Shown here piece by piece: positions 46,309 to 54,666 of a stretch of DNA of 64,000 nucleotides. The translations under genes were made by a program, and so were the position numbers. Numbering within the stretch: position 1 is the stretch's first letter; each line of letters opens with the position of its first letter. The notes under the pieces are model-generated. The model searched no databases. It was not told the origin of the DNA and worked only from the letters and a program-made list of their open reading frames with translations. The DNA is from CAVRQM01 sp963838805 (GTDB lineage Bacteria; Pseudomonadota; Alphaproteobacteria; Acetobacterales; Acetobacteraceae), in assembly GCA_963838805.1 (NCBI GenBank), contig CAWISK010000004.1, positions 186,001 through 250,000 of the forward strand, read 5' to 3'.

Positions 46309-47042
46309 CCGAGGATGCCGCGCGCGGCGAGCGGATCGCCAAGTTCCTGGCCCGCGCGGGCGTTGCGAGCCGGCGCGATGCCGAGGCACTGATCGCCGAG
46401 GGCAAGGTGCGCCTCAACAACGCAGCCGTGGCGCATCCGGCGACCTTCGTGACCCAGGGCGACCTCGTCACGGTCGCGGGCAAGCCGGTGGCGGCACCCG
46501 AACGCACCCGCCTGTGGCGCTATCACAAGCCCGAGGGGCTGGTCACGACGCATCGCGACCCGGAGGGCCGGCCGACCGTGTTCGACGCGCTGCCGCCGCA
46601 TTTGCCGCGCGTGGTCAGCATCGGGCGGCTCGACCTGAACAGCGAGGGGCTGCTGCTGCTGACCAATGACGGTGCGCTGGCACGACGGCTGGAATTGCCG
46701 TCGAACGGCTGGCTGCGGCGCTACCGGGTGCGGGTGTTCGGCCATCCTTCGGCGGAATTGCTGGCGGGCCTCGCGCGCGGCGTGGTCGTGGAGGGCGTGC
46801 GCTACGGCCCGATCGAGGCGGCGCTGGACGCGCGCAAGGGCGATAATTCCTGGCTCGCGGTCAGCCTGCGCGAGGGCCGCAATCGCGAAATCCGCCGCGT
46901 CATGGCGCATCTGGGCCTGCGGGTCAGCCGGTTGATCCGCGTCGCGTACGGCCCGTTCCAGCTCGGCCGCCTCGAGCGTGGCGCGATCGAGGAGGTGCCC
47001 GCCAAGGTGCTGCGCGAGCAGTTGTCCGCCGGGAAGCCGTGA
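46305..47042 (+). CDS. RsuA/RluB-family pseudouridine synthase
   Basis: Converts uridine to pseudouridine in rRNA. 245 aa: S4-like N-terminal domain (RIAKFLARAGVASRRDAEALIAEGKV), then YHKPEGLVTTHRDPEGRPTVFD, the catalytic motif GRLDLNSEGLLLLTNDG (Asp), and EGRNREIRRVMAHLGLRVSRLIRVAYGPF. RluB-like by the large-subunit motif; which target (23S 2605 or another) is not certain. Overlaps rsmD (GTG 47039). Confidence 0.93.
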   Translation: MTEDAARGERIAKFLARAGVASRRDAEALIAEGKVRLNNAAVAHPATFVTQGDLVTVAGKPVAAPERTRLWRYHKPEGLVTTHRDPEGRPTVFDALPPHLPRVVSIGRLDLNSEGLLLLTNDGALARRLELPSNGWLRRYRVRVFGHPSAELLAGLARGVVVEGVRYGPIEAALDARKGDNSWLAVSLREGRNREIRRVMAHLGLRVSRLIRVAYGPFQLGRLERGAIEEVPAKVLREQLSAGKP

Positions 47043-47590
47043 GGATCATCGCCGGCGCCTGGCGCGGCCGCTCACTCGCGGCGCCGCCGGGTGCGGCGAC
47101 GCGGCCGACCGCGGACCGCGTACGACAGGCGCTGTTCGACAGCCTGCTGCACGCGCCCTGGGGCGGACGCGCGCTGATCGAGGGTGCGCGCGTGCTCGAC
47201 GCCTTTGCCGGGACCGGCGCGCTGGGGCTGGAGGCGCTATCGCGCGGAGCCGAGCACGCGACCTTCTTCGAGATCGGCCGCGCGGCGCTCGCCGTCCTGC
47301 GCGCCAACATCGCCGCCTGCCGCGCCAATTCGCTCTGCACGGTGCTGGCGGCGGATGCGGCGGCGCCGCCGCCTGCCCCGGCTGCGTGCCGGCTGGTGTT
47401 CCTCGACCCGCCCTATCGGCTGGGATTGCTGCCCGCCGCGCTGGACGGATTGCGCGAGCAGGGCTGGATAGCACCGGGCGCGCTGCTGGTCATCGAGACG
47501 GCGCGCGACGAGCCGGCTCCCTCCGGCACCGCGCTGCTGGAGCGCGCGCACGGCGCCGCGCGCCTTACCGTGCTGCGCGCGCAGACATGA
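47039..47590 (+). CDS. rsmD: 16S rRNA (guanine(966)-N2)-methyltransferase RsmD
   Basis: 183 aa. Starts MRIIAGAWRGRSLAAPPGAATRPTADRVRQALFDSL, the classic RsmD opening, with SAM motif VLDAFAGTGALGLEALSRGA and catalytic DPPY (LVFLDPPYR). GTG 47039 overlaps the pseudouridine synthase stop (GTGA), forming an rRNA-modification pair. Confidence 0.94.
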   Translation: MRIIAGAWRGRSLAAPPGAATRPTADRVRQALFDSLLHAPWGGRALIEGARVLDAFAGTGALGLEALSRGAEHATFFEIGRAALAVLRANIAACRANSLCTVLAADAAAPPPAPAACRLVFLDPPYRLGLLPAALDGLREQGWIAPGALLVIETARDEPAPSGTALLERAHGAARLTVLRAQT

Positions 47591-47725
47591 CGCCAGATCG
47601 CGGTGCGCAGGTGCGACTCCCGCCCGTACAGCGACACTGGCGCGGTGGTGAGCTTTGTGGCGTGTTCAACCCGTGGACTCCCGTGCCGGGGGCCGCGGAC
47701 CATTCGCGACCGGCATAGGACAGCC

Positions 47726-47977
47726 ATGCAGGAAGCCGTGCAGATCGCCGGAGCGCTGCTGGTCCTTGCCGCCTTTGTCCTGGGCCAGTGCAACCTGCTG
47801 GCGGCGGACTCCCGTGCCTATCTATCCATCAACGCGGTCGGCTCCGCCGTGCTGACCGCCACGGCAATCGTCAGCGCCGAATGGGGGTTCGTGCTGCTCG
47901 AAGCGTGCTGGGCGCTGGTGTCGCTCTACGGCCTGGTGCAGACGCTGCGCGGCGCTGCCTCCGGCCCTCTGCACTGA
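47726..47977 (+). CDS. small two- to three-span membrane protein (CBU_0592-like), copy 1
   Basis: 83-aa hydrophobic protein from ATG 47726, after an in-frame extension without a ribosome site that I drop. Three spans: QIAGALLVLAAFVLGQCNLL, INAVGSAVLTATAIV and EWGFVLLEACWALVSLYGL. The last span is shared with the next gene (WGFVLL...WALV). Such tandem small membrane proteins occur in many alphaproteobacteria; function unknown. Confidence 0.78.
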   Translation: MQEAVQIAGALLVLAAFVLGQCNLLAADSRAYLSINAVGSAVLTATAIVSAEWGFVLLEACWALVSLYGLVQTLRGAASGPLH

Positions 47978-47984
47978 AGCGCCG

Positions 47985-48221
47985 ATGAGCCTCGTCCTGC
48001 AATTCGTGGGTGCTCTTGCGCTGCTGCTACCCTTCGCCGCGATGCTGCTGGGCCGGATGCGCCGCACGGATTGGAGCTATCTCGCGCTCAACCTGTGCGG
48101 CGGCACGTTGCTGACCGCCGATGCATGGCTGGAGAAGCAATGGGGCTTCGTGCTGCTGCAGGGTATCTGGGCGCTCGTCGCAGGCTGGGGCATGTTGGCC
48201 AGGCTGCGCTCGCCGCCGTAG
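47985..48221 (+). CDS. small membrane protein (CBU_0592-like), copy 2
   Basis: 78 aa and tandem paralogue of the gene before it: spans LQFVGALALLLPFAAMLLG, LALNLCGGTLLTADAWL and QWGFVLLQGIWALVAGWGML. Starts 7 bases after the first copy's stop. The two have diverged but keep the N-[C/G].(A/G)..L..(A/T) and WGFVLL..(C/I)WALV features. A terminator dyad follows at 48244. Confidence 0.78.
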   Translation: MSLVLQFVGALALLLPFAAMLLGRMRRTDWSYLALNLCGGTLLTADAWLEKQWGFVLLQGIWALVAGWGMLARLRSPP

Positions 48222-48243
48222 CGGGCCGGTTCCACGAAACGCG

Positions 48244-48279
48244 AAGGCTCCCTGACGCCGGCCGGCGTCAGGGAGCCTT
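48244..48279. terminator. 36-bp perfect palindrome between convergent genes (bidirectional terminator)
   Basis: AAGGCTCCCTGACGCCGG (48244-48261) is followed at once by its exact reverse complement (48262-48279). It sits between two convergent genes, 23 bases after one stop and 15 bases before the other. A hairpin with 18 paired bases (loop formed by the central few) on either strand would end transcription in both directions. No long T-tract follows. Confidence 0.82.
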
Positions 48280-48293
48280 GTCAGGATAGCGAC

Positions 48294-49040
48294 TCAGCCG
48301 ATCAGGGCCGGTATCAGGTTGCGCACGCGCGCGAAGGTGCTGGCGGTGCGTGCCCGGAGCTGCATCATCTCGTTGCGCTGTTCCAGGTAGGCACCCATTG
48401 CCGTCACGCGTTCGTCAGGAACCCTGTGCCCGCCGGCGCTGGCTCCCACATCGCACAGCCGGTCCAGCAACTCGATCGCCTTCAGCCAATACCAATCCCG
48501 CTGCGGCGGGGTGTCTGCCATGCGACCGCACTGGCTGATCAGGTGGGCGAGCGCCGATGCAATCTCCTCGCAGGCCTGCGTGTTCGCCGGCTCACAGCCA
48601 TACAGGATGATGCTGACCACCTGTTCGCGCAATTCCGGCAGCGTTACCGCCCCGCGGTGGATCCGCGACACCGGCGGCACACGTCCCTCCCCGGCGGCAG
48701 GTTCGCCGAAATCCGCGGAAATCTGCGGCAGCAGCTCGGATCGCGCCGCCTCGATCAGCAGCTTCACCCGCGCCCGATCCTGTCCGTCGCGCGTCCCGAC
48801 GATGCGCGGCGCGAAGGCCTTCAGGCGCTGGCGCAGATTGTCCGGCATGGCGTCGTTGATCGTCATCGCGAACCGGCGGATCAGCGTCGATGCCGTCGCC
48901 GGATTGTCGGAGTGGCTTTCACCCGCGAGGAAGGCCACGAACGACATGACGCAGAGCTTGCCCCGCTTGCGGTCTCCAGCACCGCGGACGAGTTCGACCT
49001 GCTGATAGAGATCCTCCATCCTTGCATCTACTGTCATCAT
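48294..49040 (-). CDS. conserved-looking protein of unknown function
   Basis: 248 aa. No family recognised. ATG 49040 has a ribosome site (AGAGAGG) and precedes MMTVDARMEDLYQQVELV. The protein is mostly helical and Arg-rich, with GDRKRGKLCVMSFVAFLAGESHSD, then FAMTINDAMPDNLRQRLKAFAPRIVGTRDGQDRARVKLLIEAAR, and a C-terminal helical bundle with a cluster of charged heptads. The motif LRQRLKAFAPRIVGTRDG seems lineage-specific to Acetobacteraceae-type genomes from memory; I cannot verify it here. It faces the terminator at 48.25 kb. Confidence 0.65.
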   Translation of the reverse strand: MMTVDARMEDLYQQVELVRGAGDRKRGKLCVMSFVAFLAGESHSDNPATASTLIRRFAMTINDAMPDNLRQRLKAFAPRIVGTRDGQDRARVKLLIEAARSELLPQISADFGEPAAGEGRVPPVSRIHRGAVTLPELREQVVSIILYGCEPANTQACEEIASALAHLISQCGRMADTPPQRDWYWLKAIELLDRLCDVGASAGGHRVPDERVTAMGAYLEQRNEMMQLRARTASTFARVRNLIPALIG

Positions 49041-49278
49041 CGCCTCTCTTGCTGCTCCGCGCTTTTGCGTGACTACCTCGAACCTGCCGAAGAACCTCCG
49101 ATGAAAGCCGCGTCGGTTGCCGCCATCGCGGCAGCCCATAGTGCCACAGCCTGCGGCCCCTCGGCTCATTAATTCATCAGGCGGCACCTGTAACGCCGCG
49201 CCTGTGCGCCGGTTCTCTGGCCGGCGGGCACGAAGTTTCAGAGCGGCGCGAGAGCCGATGCCGGCCGCTGCGGATGTG

Positions 49279-50004
49279 TCAGGCGGCGCTGCCCGCCGCC
49301 GGCCGGTCAGCGAGAAACAGCAGCCGCCCCGCCGGATGCAGCCGCGCCGCGGGCACGGTGCTGCGACCGGACAGCACCTCCGCCAGCACCGCGCGCTTGG
49401 CGGCACCGGACACCAGAAAAACGATCAAGGCACTGCTGTCGATCGCCGGATAGGTCAGCGTGATGCGCACCTCCGGCCGCCCATGCCCGACTTCGGCCAC
49501 CCAGCGCGTGTGCTCCTCCAGCACCGCCTCGCCCGGGATCAGCGAGGCGGTATGGCCGTCATCGCCCAGCCCGAGCAGGCAGATGTCGAACAGCGGCCGT
49601 GCCGGATCGAGCGTGTCGGCGCCATAGGCGTGCTTCAGCCGCGCCTCGTATTCCCCGGCCGCGATCTCCGGCCGGAAGCCCACGGTCGGCACCGCGAACA
49701 CATTGGCCGCGGGCACCGGCGCACGGTCCAGCATGGCCTCGCGCGCCATGCGGAAATTGCTGTCCTTGTCGGTGGGCGGCACGAACCGCTCGTCGCCCCA
49801 GAACCAGTGCACGCGATCCCAGGGGAAGCGCTCCAGGAACGGCGTGTTGGCCAGCATCTCATAGGTGCGCTTCGGCGTCGAACCGCCGGACAGTGCCACC
49901 CGCACCACGCCCGATTTCGCGAGCGCGGCATCGGTCAGCAATTGTGCCGCATCATGCGCCAGCGCCTCGGCGTCGGCAGAGACTCGCAGTTCGCCGTAGC
50001 TCAT
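49279..50004 (-). CDS. pgl: 6-phosphogluconolactonase
   Basis: Hydrolyses 6-phosphogluconolactone in the oxidative pentose phosphate pathway. 241 aa from ATG 50004: VRVALSGGSTPKRTYEML (phosphate-binding loop), FPWDRVHWFWGDERFVP, DSNFRMAREAML, DICLLGLGDDGHTASLIPGE and RITLTYPAIDSSALIVFLVSG. All family motifs are present. Overlaps the HAD stop. Confidence 0.95.
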   Translation of the reverse strand: MSYGELRVSADAEALAHDAAQLLTDAALAKSGVVRVALSGGSTPKRTYEMLANTPFLERFPWDRVHWFWGDERFVPPTDKDSNFRMAREAMLDRAPVPAANVFAVPTVGFRPEIAAGEYEARLKHAYGADTLDPARPLFDICLLGLGDDGHTASLIPGEAVLEEHTRWVAEVGHGRPEVRITLTYPAIDSSALIVFLVSGAAKRAVLAEVLSGRSTVPAARLHPAGRLLFLADRPAAGSAA

Positions 50005-50831
50005 GCGCCGTCTCCGAACACGAAACGCTCGACCGCCTTGGCGAAGCCCTCGTCGTTGTAGGAATCGGTCACCTTGCCCGCCTGCTTCTTCACCTCGTCG
50101 CTGGCGTTGCCCATCGCGATCGACAATCCGCTCTTGCGGAACATCAGCACGTCGTTCGGCTGGTCGCCGATCGTGGCGATTGCCTCCGGTGGAACGTTGA
50201 ACCGCTTCGAGAGATACCCCGCCACACCGCCCTTGTTCGCTTGCGGATGCGTGACGTCGAGATAGTACGGCTGCGAGCGCGCCGCCGAGGCACCGTCGCC
50301 GAGCGCCTGCTGCACTTCCTTTTCGACCTTCGCCAGCAACTCGTGGTCGTCGCTCACGCCCACGATCTTCACCGCCTGGTCCAGGTCGGCATCCGCGTAT
50401 GTGTCCACGACCTTCGGCGGGAACTTCACCGTCCATTGCTCGCGCGCCACGTGCGGCGCGTCCTGCTTGTGGATGAACCAGTCGGTGCCGGTGTACAGCC
50501 AGGCATCCAGATCGTGCTTGCGGATCAGCTCGATGGTCTTGCGGGCGATCTCGGGCGCCAGCGTGTGGCTTTCGATGACCGACAGATCGGGATTGACGAA
50601 CACGCCGCCATTGAACCCGGCGATCGGGGTGGTGAGCTTCAGCGGCTCGATCAGCATCGCCATGCCGCGCGGCGGCCGGCCGCTGGTGATCGCAAACGTG
50701 ATTCCCGCCTCGCCCAGCCGGCGCACTGCCTTCTGTGCGCGCTCGGTCAGCACCTTGTCCTCGGTGACAAGGCAGCCATCGACATCGGCGAGGAACAGCT
50801 TGATCCGATTGGCAGCAGGTGGTGCAGGCAT
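50001..50831 (-). CDS. HAD-IIB (Cof-type) phosphatase
   Basis: 276 aa from ATG 50831: ADVDGCLVTEDKVL (nucleophile and second Asp), FAITSGRPPRG (Ser), and TIGDQPNDVLMFRKSGLSIAMGNA (GDxxND, lysine in QANKGG). Substrate unknown; the neighbours (OtsB upstream, Pgl downstream) suggest a sugar phosphate. Confidence 0.92.
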   Translation of the reverse strand: MPAPPAANRIKLFLADVDGCLVTEDKVLTERAQKAVRRLGEAGITFAITSGRPPRGMAMLIEPLKLTTPIAGFNGGVFVNPDLSVIESHTLAPEIARKTIELIRKHDLDAWLYTGTDWFIHKQDAPHVAREQWTVKFPPKVVDTYADADLDQAVKIVGVSDDHELLAKVEKEVQQALGDGASAARSQPYYLDVTHPQANKGGVAGYLSKRFNVPPEAIATIGDQPNDVLMFRKSGLSIAMGNASDEVKKQAGKVTDSYNDEGFAKAVERFVFGDGA

Positions 50832-50857
50832 GGGGGCGCCTCCGTGGGAAGGGGGAA

Positions 50858-51556
50858 CTACAGCGAAGCGAGCCAGGCCCGCACGCCGGATGGCGTGCCG
50901 AACACATCCTGCACACGCAGGCCCAGCCCGCCCGCGTCGCGGGCCGCGCGCATCCCGTCCTCGTCGGTCACATCGTCGCCGACATAGACCGGCACCCGCC
51001 CGGCGAAGGGCGGCGCCCGCATCAGTGACACGACGGCGCTGCCCTTGTCGACGCCGCGCGGCCTGACCTCCCACGCCATGTGCGCGGGCAGCAGCACGTA
51101 GCGGGGATCGGCCGCCATGATCGCCCGCGCCGCAGCCTCCAGCGCCGCGCCAGCCTGCGGCGCCTGCCGGTAGTGGAACACGAAGCCGCGCGCCTTCGGC
51201 TCAAGCAGGGCGCCAGGATGCGGCGTCACGGCGGCCCGGGCACGCTCCAGCCAGCCGGCCGGCAGGTCCGGGAGTGCCGGGCGCACCAGCGCCGCGCCGG
51301 GTGCGGGTCGGACCGCCCCGCCATGCTCACCGGCCACGGCGAACGGCGCATCGCCCAGCAGCGCGTCGATCTGTTCCACCGGCCGGCCGGTCACGATCGC
51401 CAGCGCGTCGTCAAGGCCGGTGCGCAGCCGCCGCAGCATCGGGACCAGCCCGGCCGGCACGATGACCGCGTCCGGGGTCGGGGCCAGGTCGAGCAGCGTG
51501 CCGTCCAGATCGAGCAGCAGCGCGGCCCGCGCCGGCAGGGCGGGCGGACCGCTCAA
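50858..51556 (-). CDS. otsB: trehalose-6-phosphate phosphatase
   Basis: Dephosphorylates trehalose-6-phosphate. 232 aa: LLLDLDGTLLDLAPTPDAV (DxDGTL), LAIVTGRPVEQID, VAGEHGGAVR and VYVGDDVTDEDGMRAARD (GDDxTDE). It begins at TTG 51556, which overlaps the DUF2155 stop (TTGA). No otsA is in the window. Family and function are good; the presence of a partner synthase elsewhere would confirm a trehalose pathway. Confidence 0.9.
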   Translation of the reverse strand: MSGPPALPARAALLLDLDGTLLDLAPTPDAVIVPAGLVPMLRRLRTGLDDALAIVTGRPVEQIDALLGDAPFAVAGEHGGAVRPAPGAALVRPALPDLPAGWLERARAAVTPHPGALLEPKARGFVFHYRQAPQAGAALEAAARAIMAADPRYVLLPAHMAWEVRPRGVDKGSAVVSLMRAPPFAGRVPVYVGDDVTDEDGMRAARDAGGLGLRVQDVFGTPSGVRAWLASL

Positions 51557-52005
51557 TGGCAGCCCGCCAGCCGCACGTCGTAGGCGGGATGCTCCAGCCC
51601 CGAGACACCGGGATCGGACATCACGAGCCAGCCATGAAACTGCGGCGCTCCCGGCTTGCTGTCGGTGATGTCGAGCCACGCCGTTGCATCCGCCGGCCGG
51701 TCGGGCGGCGCGCACGTCGCAGGCGCGCAGCGCTATCGTCAATGAACCGAACTGCACCGACTGGCCGACATCGAGCGAGAGCTTCGTGGTACGGGCGGAG
51801 ATCTTGTCGAGCGCGATCAGATCCGCGCCGTGGCGCGGCAGCCATTCAGGAGGGGCGGCGGCGTCTCGGCCGGCGGTGCGGAAGGCGCGGGCGATACCTC
51901 GGCCGGCGTATCGGTCGGCGCGTCGGTCGGCGTGTCCTGGGCGCCGGCCACACCCGCAACGGCCAGTATGCACACCGCCGCCAGCAGCGCCGCCCGGCCC
52001 GTCAC
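51553..52005 (-). pseudogene. DUF2155 family exported protein, two frameshifts
   Basis: From GTG 52005 a signal peptide (RAALLAAVCILAVAGVAGA) and a Pro/Thr-rich linker lead into the DUF2155 domain: EWLPRHGADLIALDKISARTTKLSLDVGQSVQFGSLTIALRACDV, then LDITDSKPGAPQFHGWLVMSDPGVSGLEHPAYDVRLAGC. Near 51852 one C is missing from a C run; near 51705 one base is extra. With both corrected it is about 150 aa, the normal size. DUF2155 lies next to NDUFA12 and MlaD-like genes in several alphaproteobacteria, as here. Confidence 0.85.
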
Positions 52006-52272
52006 CCTTCCCGCGCGCGGCGCTTCGGGCTGCGCAGAGCGGCCACCATCTCGGTCAGGACGACGCGCATTGCCGCCTCGTCCACGCCCATGAGAACCGC
52101 GTCCTCGAACGCATCCTGCATGGCCTGCGCCAACTCGGCGTGATTCTCCGCCAGCACCTTCAGCTTTTCCCGGCACGAGACGGGCGAGCCGTCCGGCTGC
52201 GGCCAAATCTCCGGCTCGGCAAGCTCATTCGGGCAAGCTCATTTCGGGCAGGCCAATTTCGGGCACGTTCAT
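52002..52272 (-). pseudogene. small helical protein with N-terminal PE repeats, frameshifted
   Basis: From ATG 52272, which overlaps the MlaD stop, MNVPEIGLPEMSLPE shows a five-residue repeat coded by 15-bp tandem units. The frame then stops; one extra base (or two missing) near 52228 connects to EPEIWPQPDGSPVSCREKLKVLAENHAELAQAMQDAFEDAVLMGVDEAAMRVVLTEMVAALRSPKRR with stop at 52002. That long helical region is clearly coding. Restored, about 90 aa. Function unknown. The downstream DUF2155 start overlaps its stop (GTGA). Confidence 0.65.
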
Positions 52273-52275
52273 TTC
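52217..52275. repeat. 15-bp degenerate tandem repeat, four copies
   Basis: Units of the form GGGCANNNCATTTC at 52231-52245, 52246-52260 and 52261-52275, plus a first copy at 52217-52230 that is one base short (CATTC instead of CATTTC). They encode the PE-type pentapeptides of the small protein. Confidence 0.85.
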
Positions 52276-52817
52276 AGCGGCGGCAAGCCATGTCCGCCGC
52301 CCGCGCCGCCTTGTGCCGGAGGCTGGTTCTCCTGGCCCTGCTTTTGCAGCGATTTCTGCACGGCGCCCGCCAGATCGCCCACGTTGAAGATGAACTTGCC
52401 CAGGAGGTCTTCCAGGCTGACCGCCGACTGCGTGATCGTCACCTGGCCGCCAGGCGGAATAAGCGCCGCCTCGCCGCCCGGCGCCAGGACCAGGGACACG
52501 CCGCCCAGCAGGCCGCTGCTGGTCACCTGCGCGCTGCTGTCGGTGGGCAGCCTGATATCCGGTGCGACCGAGAAATCCACGACCGCCTGGAACGTCTTGG
52601 GGTCGATCCGGGTTGCCTCGACGCTGCCCACCTTGACCCCGGCCATGCGCACGTCCGAGCCGGGCATCAACCCGTCGATCCGGTCGAAGCGGGCGTGCAG
52701 CGTATAGCCGCCGCCGCCGGTGCGGCCGGTCGTGACCACGGTGTAGCCGAGGAAGCCCACCGCCGCCGCCAGCACGACGGCACCGGCCAGCAGCTCGGAC
52801 AGGTTGCGGCGGGCCAA
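52269..52817 (-). CDS. mlaD: MlaD-family (MCE domain) protein
   Basis: 182-aa inner-membrane-anchored MCE-domain protein of the phospholipid-transport type. N-terminal TM (NLSELLAGAVVLAAAVGFLGYTVV), then the MCE core YTLHARFDRIDGLMPGSDVRMAGVKVGSV, LPTDSSAQVTSSGLLGGVSLVL and a Gln/Pro-rich tail. TTG 52817 is the likely start, 10 bases after the NDUFA12 stop, since the domain begins right there. No mlaE/mlaF genes are adjacent, so the rest of the transporter is elsewhere. Confidence 0.9.
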   Translation of the reverse strand: MARRNLSELLAGAVVLAAAVGFLGYTVVTTGRTGGGGYTLHARFDRIDGLMPGSDVRMAGVKVGSVEATRIDPKTFQAVVDFSVAPDIRLPTDSSAQVTSSGLLGGVSLVLAPGGEAALIPPGGQVTITQSAVSLEDLLGKFIFNVGDLAGAVQKSLQKQGQENQPPAQGGAGGGHGLPPLK

Positions 52818-52827
52818 GTCCCGGCCT

Positions 52828-53230
52828 TCAGGCGCCGATGGTGGCCGGCGGCGGCACCGAGTTCGAGCGAACCGCCATCGGGGGTCCAGGCCTCGTAGTC
52901 GCCGGTCGCACGGGCGCGCGTGCCGCCGCTGTAATCGTGCCCGGCCGGGCGGTAGCTGAGCGGCGTGCCGGTCAGATTGGCGACATGCGGCTTCTGCCAC
53001 GGCCTGCGACCCGCCTCGGGCAGCGGCGCGTCGGTCGTGTAGTGCAGCCAGGAATGCCATTCCGGCGGCACTTTCGATGCCTCCGGCAGACCGGCGTACA
53101 GCACCCAGCGGCGCACGCGCCGGCCCGGCTTAGGGCGCCACTTCTCCTCGTAATAGCGGTTGCCCAGCCCGTCCTGGCCTACGAACCTGCCATTGACCCA
53201 GGTATTGATGCGCGTGCCGATCGTCGCCAT
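52828..53230 (-). pseudogene. NDUFA12-family NADH:ubiquinone oxidoreductase subunit, C-terminal frameshift
   Basis: Accessory subunit of respiratory complex I. 135 aa: INTWVNGRFVGQDGLGNRYYEEK, RRWVLYAGLPEASKVPPEWHSWLHYTTDAPLPE, KPHVANLTGTPLSYRP and GDYEAWTPD. One extra G near 52870 pushes the last residues out of frame; the other frame ends SNSVPPPATIGA at 52828. ATG 53230 or 53239 may start it. The NDUFA12-MlaD order is conserved in alphaproteobacteria. Confidence 0.85.
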
Positions 53231-53358
53231 GCGCCCCATATACGCGGGCGCGCACACATGGTCCATGCCGCCCCTTGTCCACAGGATTTTGCGGCTCCGG
53301 CTCCGGATACCCACAAGATACACTTTCCCGCGCCAGAATGACGCGGTAGCCTCGGTGC

Positions 53359-54655
53359 ATGGCAACACGACGCTCGGCCACCTTGCGACTCTGGGACGGT
53401 GTGCGGATGCGGCGTTGCCTCGCGGCGCCCGATCCGGATGCCGCACCCCGGCCGGTGATGCTGCCGGCCGCGTGGGACGACGCGGCGGCGATCGGCTTGG
53501 CGGCCCTGGCCCCGGGCAACGGTGCCGTCGATCTTCCGAGCTTGGCTGATCGCTGGCTCGCGACGCTGGAGGCACGCGGCGGCCTGACTGTGGCGGCCGA
53601 GGCGCAGGCTTTGCTGCTGGCCCAGAGTGCCAGCCCCTCCGCCTTCGCCTGGACCGGCGAGGGCTCGCGAAGTGGCGTCCGTCTCAATCTGGCGGCGTTC
53701 GCGGATCGGGCATCGCTGGCGGAGGCGGCGCTGTTCTGGATCAGGGCTGTGGGCCTGCTGCGTCCGGGCGAGGCGCCGCTGGTCGAACTGACCGGACTGG
53801 CGGGATGGCTCGCCGCGAGCGGCCTCGACTATGACACCGAAGCGGCGCGGGACGCGACCGCGTCGCTGCTGCGCGACCTGCGCGCGGCCCTGCCGGGCAT
53901 CGGCTCTGGGTGTCGCGATCGCCGACCCCGTCGATGCGCTGCTCGGGATCGAAACGGCGGGGCTGGCGCCGGATTTCGGCCCGCTCGACCCTGCCGGCGG
54001 TCTGTCGCGCGGCAGTCAGGCCCTGCTGGCCGCCCGTGCCCTCAGTCCGAAATCGGCCCTGGCCGCTTTGCTCGCAGGACGGGACGTGCTGCCCACCGCC
54101 GGTCCGGCCGCGCACGCGGCAATGATCGCGAGGCTCGCGCCGCTGCTCGACGTGGCGCCGTCCGTGCCCACCCCCCTGCCCGCGTCGGCATCGCGCACCA
54201 CGGCGCGTCGCGAACTGCCGGCGCGACGCGGCGGCATCGCCCACAAGGCCGTGGTCGGCGGCCAGAAAGTGTTCCTGCGCACCGGCGAGTACGCCGATGG
54301 CAAACCGGGCGAGGTCGCCATCACCCTGCCGCAGGCGTCCCCCTCGGTGCGCGTGCTGATCGAGTGCCTGTCGCACGCCATCGGCATCGGCTTGCAGCAC
54401 GGCGCGCCGCTGGCCGAGTTCGTGGATGCGCTGGCCGGCACCCGTTTCGGGCCGGCCGGCGCGGTGGAAGGCGATCCCGCGGTGCCGCGCGCCACCTCCG
54501 CCGTCGATTACGTGATGCGGCATCTGGCGCACGCCTATCTGCCCGGCACAAAGCTGCCGCCGGTCGAAGCCGGGGGCGACGAGGAGCCGCTGCTGCCGCT
54601 CGAACTGCCGCAGGAGGCGGCGCGGCGGCGGCGCGGGTTGCGGGTGGTGAAATAG
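53359..54655 (+). pseudogene. stand-alone TSCPD-domain protein (NrdJ C-terminal-like), one frameshift
   Basis: The C-terminal 170 residues match the TSCPD domain at the end of B12-dependent ribonucleotide reductases: RRGGIAHKAVVGGQKVFLRTGEYADGKPGEVAITL, GIGLQHGAPLAEFVDALAGTRFGPAGAVEGD, ATSAVDYVMRHLAHAYLPG. The N-terminal 240 residues (WDGVRMRRCLAAPDPDAAPR, ALFWIRAVGLL) are an unrelated Ala/Leu-rich helical part. Near 53900 one extra G breaks the frame. Whether it binds a nucleotide or assists a separate ribonucleotide reductase is unknown. Starts at ATG 53359, divergent from NDUFA12. Confidence 0.82.
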
Positions 54656-54666
54656 GAGATTCGCGA

